Below, piece after piece: positions 7,059 through 16,328 of a stretch of DNA of 24,791 nucleotides. How positions within the stretch are numbered: the stretch's first letter is position 1; each line of letters starts with the position of its first letter. Source of the stretch: Prevotellaceae bacterium UBA1726 (GTDB taxonomy: Bacteria; Bacteroidota; Bacteroidia; Bacteroidales; Bacteroidaceae); the NCBI GenBank assembly GCA_002316005.1, contig DCIM01000053.1, forward strand, positions 33,403 through 58,193. The letters are read 5' to 3'. A program made the translations under genes and the position numbers. The notes beneath the pieces were generated by a model that was given only the letters and a program-made list of their open reading frames with translations, did not search any database and had not been told where the DNA came from.

Positions 7059-7934
7059 TTATTTGATAATCAACTTATCACTTCCTGCTGCCTTGAAACT
7101 CATATCCAATCCCTTCACGCTATGAGTGAGGGCGCCAAATGAAATGAAATCAACTCCAGCCTTTGCATAAGGAATCATTGTGTCGAAGGTGATACCACCT
7201 GAAGATTCTGTCTCTGCTCTTCCTGCAACAAGTTTCACAGCCTTTTCTGTATCCTCAGGAGTGAAATTATCAAACATTATTCTATCACAACCCTCAGCAA
7301 GAGCTTCTTCCAATTCCTTCCAGTCGCGAACCTCACATTCAATCTTCAAATCCTTGTTGTGGTCCTTGCAATACTGCTTTGCGCGGGAGATGGCATTATG
7401 CACACCACCACAGAAATCAATATGATTGTCCTTGAGAAGAATCATGTCGAAAAGACCAATACGATGGTTCATTCCACCGCCAATCTTCACAGCTTCCTTC
7501 TCAAGCATTCGCATTCCTGGAGTTGTCTTGCGAGTATCAAGGACACGAGTTTTTGTGCCTGCATCTATAAGCGCTTGCTGATACTTATGAGTCATTGTCG
7601 CAATTCCCGACATACGCTGAAGGATGTTCAGCATGAGGCGCTCTGTCTGAAGAAGGCTCTGCTCCTTACCCTTCACACTCATCACAATATCACCAGGTTT
7701 CACATGTGCACCATCTTCAATATACACCTCAACCTCCATAGTAGGGTCAAAGCGATGGAATACCTGCTTTGCTATTTCCACACCAGCAAAAATACCCTCT
7801 TGTTTGATAAGCAGTTTGCTCTCGCCCATAGCGTCAGCTGGAATACAACACAAGGTGGTGTGATCACCATCACCTATATCCTCACTAAAAGCGAGGTCGA
7901 TAAGTTTATCGTTAAGTTCTTCTACTGTAAGCAT
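7059..7934 (-). CDS. nadC: Quinolinate phosphoribosyltransferase (nicotinate-nucleotide pyrophosphorylase, carboxylating)
   Basis: 291 aa, full family length. It converts quinolinate and PRPP to nicotinate mononucleotide, CO2 and pyrophosphate in the cytoplasm. Visible signatures include EDIGDGDHTT (18-27), the conserved QTERLMLNILQRMSGIAT stretch (96-113), LDTRKTTPG (132-140), GGGMNHRIGL (152-161) with the conserved Lys-Asp-Asn-His following at 168-171, and a C-terminal SFGALTHS phosphate-binding loop. The start is one base after the nadA stop codon, so translation is almost certainly coupled to nadA. No internal promoter is evident. Confidence 0.97.
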   Translation of the reverse strand: MLTVEELNDKLIDLAFSEDIGDGDHTTLCCIPADAMGESKLLIKQEGIFAGVEIAKQVFHRFDPTMEVEVYIEDGAHVKPGDIVMSVKGKEQSLLQTERLMLNILQRMSGIATMTHKYQQALIDAGTKTRVLDTRKTTPGMRMLEKEAVKIGGGMNHRIGLFDMILLKDNHIDFCGGVHNAISRAKQYCKDHNKDLKIECEVRDWKELEEALAEGCDRIMFDNFTPEDTEKAVKLVAGRAETESSGGITFDTMIPYAKAGVDFISFGALTHSVKGLDMSFKAAGSDKLIIK

Positions 7935-7935
7935 A

Positions 7936-8928
7936 TTATAATCCTAATTTCTTTGATATTTCCAACATTCTGTTAATTGGTCGAACGGCCTTCTCTATAA
8001 TTTCAGCATCCACTTCAATTACCGGCCATTCATATTTCAATGTATTATATAGTTTCTCCAGAGTTACCAGACGCATATAGGCACATTCGTTGCAAGCACA
8101 AGTACTGTCGTTTGGTGGTGCCGGAATAAATGTCTTCTCAGGTGCCGACTTCTGCATTTCGTGGAGGATTCCACTTTCTGTTGCCACAATGAACTCTGTA
8201 GCCTCATCATGAATACTGTACTTCAACAATGCCGCTGTACTGCCCACCTTGTCAGCCACCTTCAGCACAGGACCTTTACACTCAGGATGAGCCAACACCT
8301 TTGCATTTGGATGTTCTGCCTTCAACTGTAGAATCTTCTCCACCGAGAATTTCTCGTGTACCGAGCAAGCACCATCCCAAAGCAGCATATTACGGCCTGT
8401 GATACTGTTGATATATCCGCCGAGATTGCGGTCAGGGCCAAAGATTATTGGTTCATCAGCAGGAAATGACTCTACTATCTGGCGAGCATTGGTACTTGTA
8501 ACCACTACATCTGTCACAGCCTTTGTGGCAGCAGTTGTATTGACATAACTGATTACGGTATGTTCTGGGTGCTGTGCCACGAAATCGGCAAACTTGTCGG
8601 CCGGACAACTCTCGGCCAAAGAACACGACGCATTAAGGTCGGGCACAAGAACAGTCTTGTTTGGGCAGAGAATCTTATTTGTCTCGCCCATAAAGTGAAC
8701 GCCACACATTACAATGATATCAGCCTCAGTAGCAGCCGCTTTCTGTGCCAGAGCCAGACTGTCGCCTACAAAATCGGCCACATCCTGAATTACTCCTTCT
8801 GTATAATAGTGTGCCATAATAATGGCATTCTTATCCTTGCACATCTTTCGTATCTCTGATACAAGGTCGATTCCTTCAGGGATTGGTTCATTGACAAAAC
8901 CCTTTTCTTCCCATTCTTTCTTTATCAT
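7936..8928 (-). CDS. nadA: Quinolinate synthase, 4Fe-4S enzyme
   Basis: 330 aa. It condenses iminoaspartate (from NadB) with dihydroxyacetone phosphate to give quinolinate. The expected three cluster ligands are present: Cys102 in NASCSLAESC, Cys217 in HPECKGP, and Cys282 in CACNECAYMRL. Other signatures are AHYYTEGVIQDVADFVGDS (39-57), CGVHFMGET (75-83) and GPDRNLGGY (164-172). It starts 27 bases after the nadB stop and its own stop is one base before nadC. Several extra cysteines surround Cys102 and Cys282, as in other long-form NadA proteins. The iron-sulfur cluster is oxygen-sensitive, which fits an anaerobe. Confidence 0.97.
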   Translation of the reverse strand: MIKKEWEEKGFVNEPIPEGIDLVSEIRKMCKDKNAIIMAHYYTEGVIQDVADFVGDSLALAQKAAATEADIIVMCGVHFMGETNKILCPNKTVLVPDLNASCSLAESCPADKFADFVAQHPEHTVISYVNTTAATKAVTDVVVTSTNARQIVESFPADEPIIFGPDRNLGGYINSITGRNMLLWDGACSVHEKFSVEKILQLKAEHPNAKVLAHPECKGPVLKVADKVGSTAALLKYSIHDEATEFIVATESGILHEMQKSAPEKTFIPAPPNDSTCACNECAYMRLVTLEKLYNTLKYEWPVIEVDAEIIEKAVRPINRMLEISKKLGL

Positions 8929-8955
8929 TATCTCTTTTATGTATTTGTCGGTATA

Positions 8956-10545
8956 TTATTCCTGGTCGTAGGCATGTTTCGGATAGTCAATGGTATAGTG
9001 CAAACCACGACTTTCCTTGCGTTCAAGAGCCTGACGGGTGATGAGATAAGCCACATTAACCATGTTTCTTAGTTCACAGATATCCTTTGTTGGTTTAGTG
9101 CGCTTAAACAGTTCCTCCGTCTCTTCATATATGATATCAAGGCGTGTCCAGGCACGATGCAGACGAAGATCACTGCGTACGATACCCACATAGTTGGACA
9201 TAATCTGCCCCACTTCCTGCATGTCCTGAACCACAAGCACTCTCTCCTCGTTGGTCATTGTGCCTTCGTCATTCCACTCAGGAATGCCACTATGGAAAGA
9301 ATAATCGTCAATGACCGAAACAGAATGTTCGGCAGCAGCCTTGGCATAGACAACAGCCTCAATAAGCGAGTTGCTCGCAAGGCGGTTTCCTCCATGAAGT
9401 CCTGTACAAGAGCACTCGCCTACAGCATAAAGACGATGAATTGAACTCTCTCCGTTCAAGTCAACAAGAACACCTCCGCACATATAATGTGCACTTGGAC
9501 AAACAGGGATATACTGCTTAGTAATATCAATTCCAATGCTAAGGCATTTTGCATAGATATTTGGGAAATGGTGCTTTGTCTCTTCAGGGTCCTTGTGTGT
9601 GACATCAAGACAGACATGGTTAATACCATGTTTCTTCATCTCGTGGTCAATAGCTCTCGCCACAATGTCGCGTGGAGCCAAAGAGAGACGCTTGTCGTAC
9701 TTCTGCATAAACTCTTCGCCGTTTGGCAAACGGAGTATGCCACCATATCCTCGCATTGCCTCTGTGATGAGGAAGGCCGGGTGTGTCTCTTTCGGATTGT
9801 AGAGTACTGTAGGGTGGAACTGCACAAACTCCATATCCTTCACTGTGCCTTTAGCTCTATAAACCATAGCAATGCCATCACCAGTGGCGATATTTGGGTT
9901 AGAGGTTGTTGAGTAGACAGCTCCTGTTCCGCCAGTGGCAATGAGAGTCACACGACTGAGGAAAGTATCTACCTTCTTTGTGTCAGGGTCGAGAATATAT
10001 GCGCCATAACACTCAATATCCTTTGTCTTGCGCGTAACCTCTATTCCGAGATGATGCTGGGTGATAATTTCAACTGCATAATGGTTCTCAAGCACAGTGA
10101 TGTTCTTGTTGCGTCTCACAGCAGCCATCAGTCCACGCTGTATCTCAAAACCTGTATCATCGGCATGATGAAGAATACGGAACTCACTATGACCGCCTTC
10201 TCTGTGAAGGTCAAATTCACCCTCCTCGGTCTTGTCGAAATTGACGCCCCATCTCACGAGGTCGTCAATAGCAGCAGGACCTTTCTTTACCACAAGTTCG
10301 ACCGCTTTAATATCAGAGATGTAATCTCCCGCAATCATTGTGTCTTCGATATGCTTTTCGAAATTGTCCACCTTGAAATTTGTCACTGAGGCAATTCCGC
10401 CTTGGGCCTTTGCTGTGTTGGCCTCGTCCAAGGTAGTCTTGCAGACAAGGGCTACCTTACCCTTTCCGCTATTGGCAACTTTAAGGGCGAAACTCATTCC
10501 GGCAACGCCACCGCCAATAACAAGGAAATCAAATCTGCGTACCAT
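8956..10545 (-). CDS. nadB: L-aspartate oxidase, FAD flavoprotein
   Basis: 529 aa. It oxidises L-aspartate to iminoaspartate, the first step of de novo NAD synthesis; in anaerobes fumarate can serve as electron acceptor. The FAD-binding fold opens with FLVIGGGVAGMSFALK (7-22). REGGHSEFRILHHADDTG follows, then the substrate/catalytic region SLAPRDIVARAIDHE, and the C-terminal FAD motif YAVGECSCTGLHGGNRLASN. It starts 40 bases after the stop of the giant NadD-GT2-GH2 frame. No TTTG/TAnnTTTG promoter is visible in that gap, so it is probably cotranscribed. NadB and NadA are expected to pass the unstable iminoaspartate between them. Confidence 0.97.
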   Translation of the reverse strand: MVRRFDFLVIGGGVAGMSFALKVANSGKGKVALVCKTTLDEANTAKAQGGIASVTNFKVDNFEKHIEDTMIAGDYISDIKAVELVVKKGPAAIDDLVRWGVNFDKTEEGEFDLHREGGHSEFRILHHADDTGFEIQRGLMAAVRRNKNITVLENHYAVEIITQHHLGIEVTRKTKDIECYGAYILDPDTKKVDTFLSRVTLIATGGTGAVYSTTSNPNIATGDGIAMVYRAKGTVKDMEFVQFHPTVLYNPKETHPAFLITEAMRGYGGILRLPNGEEFMQKYDKRLSLAPRDIVARAIDHEMKKHGINHVCLDVTHKDPEETKHHFPNIYAKCLSIGIDITKQYIPVCPSAHYMCGGVLVDLNGESSIHRLYAVGECSCTGLHGGNRLASNSLIEAVVYAKAAAEHSVSVIDDYSFHSGIPEWNDEGTMTNEERVLVVQDMQEVGQIMSNYVGIVRSDLRLHRAWTRLDIIYEETEELFKRTKPTKDICELRNMVNVAYLITRQALERKESRGLHYTIDYPKHAYDQE

Positions 10546-10585
10546 TTATTTATTTTATTTGCTGAATTATATTGTATTATTATTT

Positions 10586-13500
10586 CTACTCAAGAGTAAC
10601 TCTATGCATATTGTAGCCTGAGAGTTCCAATTTCACACCTTCTGCATGTTGGTCTTCTTCACGCCATGTTATCTTAACAGTCTTCTTCTCGCCCGGAAGG
10701 AGATGGAAATAGTTATCTCCGTACATTGCAGGAAGTATCTGTTCGCCATTTCCGTCGAGGAGATTCAAGCGAATCATATAAGCAGGTGCATCCTTCGGAG
10801 CCTCAAGTGTCAGTATGGCAGATGTATCATCAAACTCAGCATCAACATCAACCTTAACCTGAGAAACATCTGCCAGTTTTGAAGGGTCGAGCAGATAAGT
10901 ATTCTCGCTCACCACTTTCTTACCTTGCAAAAGTTTCATTCTCACCAAAGCTGCTCCATCTGTAGGCACAACGGCCAACTTCTGTGTTGTGTCGTTTAAA
11001 GAATTCACCTTTGTAGTGGTCTTGCTCAACTGCTTTCCACTTATATCATAAGTGCCAACTTCGGCTTTTAGTTTCTTTATGTCGCCAATGCCGAGATTCA
11101 CCACTTCAGCCTCCATTGTTGAAGCATTCAACTGAATATGAAGCGGTTCGCATGCCTTCTTGCAACCAAAATAAGCGGCTGTTGGCTCAAAATAGTAATC
11201 ATAGCATTGCCAAACCATTGAAGGCCAGCATGCATGGCTCATCCAGATAAGCAAGCCCATTCGGTTCACATTGTCAGATTCGAACATTGCGCGATAGCCG
11301 TCATAATTGACAAATTGTGCCATTGTTGTAAACTCCTCAGCCGAAGTTGATTTGCCATACTGCTCAACGAGTTTGTTGAAAGTAGCACCTCTCTGTGCTC
11401 CCGCCATTGTGAAGTCGTGCTGTCCCCAGTAGTCGTTTTGTGGCCAGAGGTGCTCAGGACGCAATGTGCGCTTCAAGCCTTCGTATGTCATCACATTAGG
11501 CATTCCTCTTTCTGAGTGCAACTGTCCTGTCTGCTTTTCGAAATATTCCTTTGCCGGAATAACCCAATAAGGACCATGACCACTCACTCCTTCGGCCGCT
11601 GAATTAGCGATATACTCAATTCCCGGATGACGCATGCGGACAATACTCTCAAGGTGCTTGTTCAGATTCTCAGGCGGATAGCCTTCGTTTCGTCCGCAAT
11701 AGAGGGCAATAGAAGGATGGCGGCAGATGCGGCTCAAGTAATTATGGGCATTCGTCAGGAACATTCCCTCGTCTGCAGGGTCAGGACCATCTGCCGGATT
11801 AGCAAGCCAGAAGTCCTGCCAAACCATTATGCCATACTTGTCGCAAGCGTCATAGAACTCATCATCACCCGTCTGTCCTACCCAGTTGCGAATCATGTTG
11901 AAGTTCATATCGCGATGATAACGAACCGCTGTATCGTATTCGCGAGCTCTGTAGTTCAGATTCTGCTCAGAGAATCCCCAGTTTCCACCATGTGGCACTA
12001 CTCTACGGCCATTGCAATAGATGGTCAACTTCGTGTCTTTGTCCTTATATGTCATCTCGCGAACACCATGCTTGAAGCGAGAAACTGAGATAGTATCGCC
12101 ATTCTCGCCAAGGAATGCAAATCCTGCGTCATAGAGATAAGGATCTCCATAGCCGTTAGGCCACCAGAGGCATAGCTTCTGATTGCGCAACTGCTTGAAC
12201 TCTTCTGGTTCAAAACGCAATGTTGCCTGACCAGGGCGGACCTCAACCTGTTTTTCGAAATGAATGTTGCCTATCCATCCGCAGAGAGTTCCTTTCACCA
12301 GTTTGCCCACATTATTATATATGTATACCTTTGGATAGAGTGTGGCAAGGGTATCTGGAAGATTGAGTTTTGTCTGAACAAACGGATCCATCAAGGTAAC
12401 ATCACCCTCAGCCGTTAAAGAAATGTCATTCCAAATGCCTATGTTTCGTCCGCGAACAGTAGTGATCCAATCCCATCCCACAGACGCATGGAAAGTAGGA
12501 TTGTCCAATCCGAGCGCACCTCCGTTAGTGTCAGTATTATATGAGTTCTTCTCCTTCACACTACCTGGATGAGCACAACGTTCAATCTCTATTGCGAGGA
12601 CATTCTCTCCAGGAATAAGGCGGTCGGTGATATCCAACCTTCCGCGAGTGAATGCCCCTTCTACCCTACCGATTTTCTTGCCGTTCAACCACAACTGCGC
12701 CTTCCAGTTTATGCCATCAAGATTAAGGTAAATCTTCTTGTCCTTGAACTCCTCAGGCAACTTAAATTCACGACGATACCAGAAATTAGAGTTGAAGAAC
12801 GACTCTGATGTCTGGAAGATGTTGTCATCATAATTCTGGTTTGGCACAGCCCCTGCATTGACATAACTCGTCAAAACTGTTCCTGGAACAGTTGCAGGAA
12901 GCCAATTCTTCACAGGAAATCCTGTCAAAGTAACAACATCACCCGTATATTTCACCTCAGAGGCTCTTTGAATTCGCCAATCTCCACCATTGAGCGACCA
13001 AGTATTTCCTTCTACAGGAGCTTCTGGATGTGGTTGCGCAATAGTTCCTCCACGACCGAAGACTTCAAGTTCTGTCATTGTGTAAGGGAAACCAGAACTG
13101 TTGACAACTACTCTCACATAACGGCCTTTGCCTGTAGCGTCAATTTCGTAGAACAGACCTTTGTCGCGTGGCAGTTCGGCTATTTTTGTCCACATTCGCG
13201 CATCGTCAGATATCTCCACCTGACCTTTAGGCGCAAAATGCATCCAGTAAAGGCGCATCTTCTCAATTGAGGCTTCAGCGCCAAGGTCGACATAAACCCA
13301 TTGCTCGCCTCCTCCATCGCTCATCCAAGCACTCTGGAACTGACTTGAGGAAAGTACTTCGTTGTATAATCGCTGGCCTTTGTAGAAGAACAACACATCC
13401 TCCACACGCCAATATTCTGCCCCCGGCATATTCAAGCGGATGTCGAGCGAGCCTATTGAATCGGTTGGGGTAATGTGATAACTTGCTCTAACCTTTCTCG

Positions 13501-15703
13501 CAGGAAGTGTTTCCTTGCGGTCGCTTTGCTTGTTTGGATCAAGGGGAATTTGATAGCGCATCGGAACTCCCGGAAGTCCACTTTGACTGAAGTCGTGTAC
13601 GAGTTCCTTATATTCAAATCCCGGCATCTCGGTAAGAAGTCGGATGTCGTATCCTTTGTTTGCCTTATCAGCGTGATAGGCAACAGTATAATTGACCACA
13701 ACACTATCGGCAAGCACTTTCATGCCCACCCATTCGAGTTTCACTCGTGGCGATTCACCCTTCACGGTTGTTGTCGTCCACGCAATGCCATCAAGAATCC
13801 ATTCGCGCTCACGCTTTGACAGCAAAGGCACATCAGATGTGATGACATCAAAGTGTGGAGGTTCGGCTTTTGCAGCAATACCGTCTGTTACGAGTTGTGC
13901 TGTCAGATTATGGTCAATGGATGATGAAGCGTATGCCGCATGATTGACGGAGAGGTTGCGGAAAGTGTTTGACTCAACCGTTTTTACGGAGTAATCTTCA
14001 CTTGGACGCCCCGGATAAACACCTATTCCTCGTGTCTTGTCGTCTGCATGAATCTGCGAAGCAGAGAGTAGCATGACAAGGGTGAGGATGAACGAAGGAA
14101 GTTTGTCCCACTTCTTCTTGCCAAGGGCATAGAACTGCCATAAGATGGAGATTGGCGTCAAATCTTTGTTAGCTGTTAGTTTTCGCATTGATTGGATTTT
14201 CTTTCTATCTTCGGAATAGTCATTTTTCCATTCCTTGAAGGCTTTGCGGGCATTGTAAATTGCCTTCACATCTCCCATATTACCCTTGAGCAGAGACTGC
14301 AAAGCCGCCACATTATCTAGTACAAGGCGCATTCTCATCACTGGCTTCAAGCGGTTTTCTGGGAGGTTTTTGTAAAGCATCGTAAGATTATTGCGGAAAT
14401 TAAGATATGTCTTGCGAGGGTTGCCTTGTGGCAAAGTGCCACCACCGAGATGATAAACCTTGCTTTCTGGTAGGCACATTATCTTCTTTCCTGCTATACG
14501 CAAGCGCCAGCAGAGGTCAATCTCTTCATTATGAGCAAAGAATCGCCCGTCAAGTCCTCCTGATTCCTTGTAGTCTTTGGCGCGAATCATAAGGCAAGCA
14601 CCTGTTGCCCAATGGATTTCCATTGGTTCGTCGTATTGCCCTTTGTCTTGTTCAACAATACCGAACAATCTTCCGCGGCAATAAGGATAACCATATTTAT
14701 CCACAAATCCACCCGAGGCTCCGGCATATTCGAACATCGGATTTTCAATATCCTTTGCCCAAGTGTCCATACTTCCCTTGAGGATTTTTGGTTGAACAGC
14801 AACGACATCTGGATTCTCGTCAAGGCATTTCGTCAATGGTTCAAGCCAATGTGGAGTTACCTCTACATCACTGTTCAGCAGCACGAAATACTCTGCATCA
14901 ATCTGAGAGAGTGCCTTATTATAGCCTTCTGCAAATCCCCAGTTCTTTTCAAGAACGAGAGTCTTCACTGTAGGGAACTCCTTTGCGAGTACTTCAAGCG
15001 AGTTGTCTGTTGAAGCATTATCGGCCACCCACACCTCACTGTCGGGCATTGAATTCTCAACAACCGAAGGGAGGAAGCGTCGCATCATCTCTGCTCCGTT
15101 CCAATTGAGGATGACAACAGCGGTCTTCACTTTCTTTTGATTGTATTTATTGGCAATAAGTTCTATCGTCTGTAGTGGTACAAGTGCTGATACATCTTCA
15201 CCTCGACTAAGCATTTCGCGTATCTGCGTACTGCTGACATTATAAAGGTCCGTTTTTACTAATGCCACTCCTTCGGGCATTGTTGCCTCGCCCACTTCAT
15301 AACCTTCGCGCGGATAGACGGCAATATTATGATTTTGGAGTATCTCTTCGTGCTCGGCCCAATGGTCGAACTTCACCCAATTATCGGCACCTATCAAAAG
15401 CGTAAACTCCGTTTCTGGATAGTCCTCTCGCAAATGACGGAGTGTCTTGTACGAATATGACGGTTTCTCAAGATGGAACTCATAATCGGATGCTACCAAT
15501 CCTTTATGTCCCTCAAGTGCTTTCTTTACTACTTCAAGGCGAAAGGCATCATCCGAGAGTCTATTGTCTTTCTTCCAAGGGTTCTGGGGAGTGACAAGAA
15601 ACCACACTTCATCAAGGTGCAACTCCTTTAGAAACTGCTCTGCCAGACTGATATGCCCATTGTGGATTGGGTCAAAAGTACCACCGAAAAGACCAACCTT
15701 CAT
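10586..15703 (-). CDS. Three-part fusion: NadD adenylyltransferase + family 2 glycosyltransferase + family 2 glycoside hydrolase
   Basis: One uninterrupted frame of 1705 codons. Residues 1-189 are a complete NadD (GGTFDPIHNGH at 8-18; VSSTQIREML near the end), making nicotinate adenine dinucleotide. Residues about 192-530 are a GT2 enzyme: VVILNWNG (196-203), DNASTDNS (228-235), LLNSDVEV (275-282, with the metal-binding NSD), and EIDLCWRLR. Residues 529-553 are a signal-peptide-like segment. Residues 554-1705 are a secreted-type GH2 hydrolase: a discoidin-like region (about 582-608 and 790-895, split by an insert), a jelly-roll domain (about 900-1080), and a catalytic barrel with acid/base candidate Glu1340 (GRNEG) and nucleophile candidate Glu1398 (HSERG). 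This resembles exo-beta-glucosaminidase or beta-mannosidase-like members. These parts are normally separate proteins. It starts 18 bases after the gmk stop and precedes nadB by 40 bases. A real fusion is my leading reading; an assembly or consensus error at the joints is possible. Confidence 0.85.
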   Translation of the reverse strand: MKVGLFGGTFDPIHNGHISLAEQFLKELHLDEVWFLVTPQNPWKKDNRLSDDAFRLEVVKKALEGHKGLVASDYEFHLEKPSYSYKTLRHLREDYPETEFTLLIGADNWVKFDHWAEHEEILQNHNIAVYPREGYEVGEATMPEGVALVKTDLYNVSSTQIREMLSRGEDVSALVPLQTIELIANKYNQKKVKTAVVILNWNGAEMMRRFLPSVVENSMPDSEVWVADNASTDNSLEVLAKEFPTVKTLVLEKNWGFAEGYNKALSQIDAEYFVLLNSDVEVTPHWLEPLTKCLDENPDVVAVQPKILKGSMDTWAKDIENPMFEYAGASGGFVDKYGYPYCRGRLFGIVEQDKGQYDEPMEIHWATGACLMIRAKDYKESGGLDGRFFAHNEEIDLCWRLRIAGKKIMCLPESKVYHLGGGTLPQGNPRKTYLNFRNNLTMLYKNLPENRLKPVMRMRLVLDNVAALQSLLKGNMGDVKAIYNARKAFKEWKNDYSEDRKKIQSMRKLTANKDLTPISILWQFYALGKKKWDKLPSFILTLVMLLSASQIHADDKTRGIGVYPGRPSEDYSVKTVESNTFRNLSVNHAAYASSSIDHNLTAQLVTDGIAAKAEPPHFDVITSDVPLLSKREREWILDGIAWTTTTVKGESPRVKLEWVGMKVLADSVVVNYTVAYHADKANKGYDIRLLTEMPGFEYKELVHDFSQSGLPGVPMRYQIPLDPNKQSDRKETLPARKVRASYHITPTDSIGSLDIRLNMPGAEYWRVEDVLFFYKGQRLYNEVLSSSQFQSAWMSDGGGEQWVYVDLGAEASIEKMRLYWMHFAPKGQVEISDDARMWTKIAELPRDKGLFYEIDATGKGRYVRVVVNSSGFPYTMTELEVFGRGGTIAQPHPEAPVEGNTWSLNGGDWRIQRASEVKYTGDVVTLTGFPVKNWLPATVPGTVLTSYVNAGAVPNQNYDDNIFQTSESFFNSNFWYRREFKLPEEFKDKKIYLNLDGINWKAQLWLNGKKIGRVEGAFTRGRLDITDRLIPGENVLAIEIERCAHPGSVKEKNSYNTDTNGGALGLDNPTFHASVGWDWITTVRGRNIGIWNDISLTAEGDVTLMDPFVQTKLNLPDTLATLYPKVYIYNNVGKLVKGTLCGWIGNIHFEKQVEVRPGQATLRFEPEEFKQLRNQKLCLWWPNGYGDPYLYDAGFAFLGENGDTISVSRFKHGVREMTYKDKDTKLTIYCNGRRVVPHGGNWGFSEQNLNYRAREYDTAVRYHRDMNFNMIRNWVGQTGDDEFYDACDKYGIMVWQDFWLANPADGPDPADEGMFLTNAHNYLSRICRHPSIALYCGRNEGYPPENLNKHLESIVRMRHPGIEYIANSAAEGVSGHGPYWVIPAKEYFEKQTGQLHSERGMPNVMTYEGLKRTLRPEHLWPQNDYWGQHDFTMAGAQRGATFNKLVEQYGKSTSAEEFTTMAQFVNYDGYRAMFESDNVNRMGLLIWMSHACWPSMVWQCYDYYFEPTAAYFGCKKACEPLHIQLNASTMEAEVVNLGIGDIKKLKAEVGTYDISGKQLSKTTTKVNSLNDTTQKLAVVPTDGAALVRMKLLQGKKVVSENTYLLDPSKLADVSQVKVDVDAEFDDTSAILTLEAPKDAPAYMIRLNLLDGNGEQILPAMYGDNYFHLLPGEKKTVKITWREEDQHAEGVKLELSGYNMHRVTLE
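14045..14119 (-). other. Internal signal-peptide/signal-anchor segment inside the fusion
   Basis: Residues 529-553 of the fusion read as a basic stretch (KKKWDK), a hydrophobic core (FILTLVMLLSA), then SQIHA followed by DD, a good signal peptidase I site after Ala553. No in-frame ATG, GTG or TTG lies right at its start; the nearest upstream ATG is Met506 (14188-14186), with a TTG a few codons after it. As written, it would tether or export the hydrolase from a cytoplasmic NadD-GT2 part. Confidence 0.65.
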
Positions 15704-15721
15704 ATATGTAATGCCTAAAAA

Positions 15722-16297
15722 TTAAGAGGCAAGAAAATCTTTTACTAACTGATAAACTTCGGCCTTAGCGACATCAAGATTGTCGTTTACGACAACATTA
15801 TCGAATTGTGGTGCGAAAGTCATCTCGTACTCAGCCTTTGCCAATCGTTGTTCTATAACTTCTGGGGCATCGGTTGCTCTGCCAACAAGGCGACGACGGA
15901 GTTCCTCAATCGAAGGTGGCTGAATAAATATGCTCAGGGCATCACCGCCAAACTGACTCTTTATATTGCAACCTCCCTTTACGTCAACATCGAATGTCAC
16001 ATTCTCGCCACGCTCAGTCTGTGTATCCACCTGACTGCGTAGTGTACCATAGAACTTATCAGTGTAGACTTCTTCAAACTCCACAAAAGCATTTTCGCTA
16101 ATCTTCTGGCGGAATTCGTCAGGAGTAAGGAAGAAATATTCCACTCCATTCTGCTCTGTACCGCGAGGTGCTCGTGTAGTGCATGAGATTGAGAAATGCA
16201 GATTCAACTCTGGATGCTCGTTCATCAGCCATTGAACTATTGTCGACTTTCCGCTACCACTTGGTGCACTGAATATTAATAGTTTTCCTTTATTCAT
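15722..16297 (-). CDS. gmk: Guanylate kinase
   Basis: 191 aa from the ATG at 16297. It phosphorylates GMP to GDP with ATP. The P-loop FSAPSGSGKST lies at residues 9-19, followed by the GMP-binding segment SCTTRAPRGTEQNGVEYFF. VDVKGGCNIKSQF and IFIQPPSIEELRRRL follow, then a standard C-terminal helix. The frame extends upstream to 16366, but the added residues (LFPLPPLWARG...) come from a C/G-rich repeat, and all guanylate kinases begin close to the chosen Met. It lies between yicC and the NadD fusion on the same strand. Confidence 0.96.
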   Translation of the reverse strand: MNKGKLLIFSAPSGSGKSTIVQWLMNEHPELNLHFSISCTTRAPRGTEQNGVEYFFLTPDEFRQKISENAFVEFEEVYTDKFYGTLRSQVDTQTERGENVTFDVDVKGGCNIKSQFGGDALSIFIQPPSIEELRRRLVGRATDAPEVIEQRLAKAEYEMTFAPQFDNVVVNDNLDVAKAEVYQLVKDFLAS

Positions 16298-16328
16298 TTT
16301 TCTGTATCTTTTTGAAGTAGTATCTACT

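Noticed and set aside
7359..7976. 205-codon plus-strand open frame
   Set aside because: Antisense to nadC and the end of nadA, both certain by motif; no signals of its own.
10586..15703. Frameshift explanation for the giant frame
   Set aside because: All three parts are in the same frame, so no indel is needed to read them. Only missing stop codons or in-frame joining must be explained.
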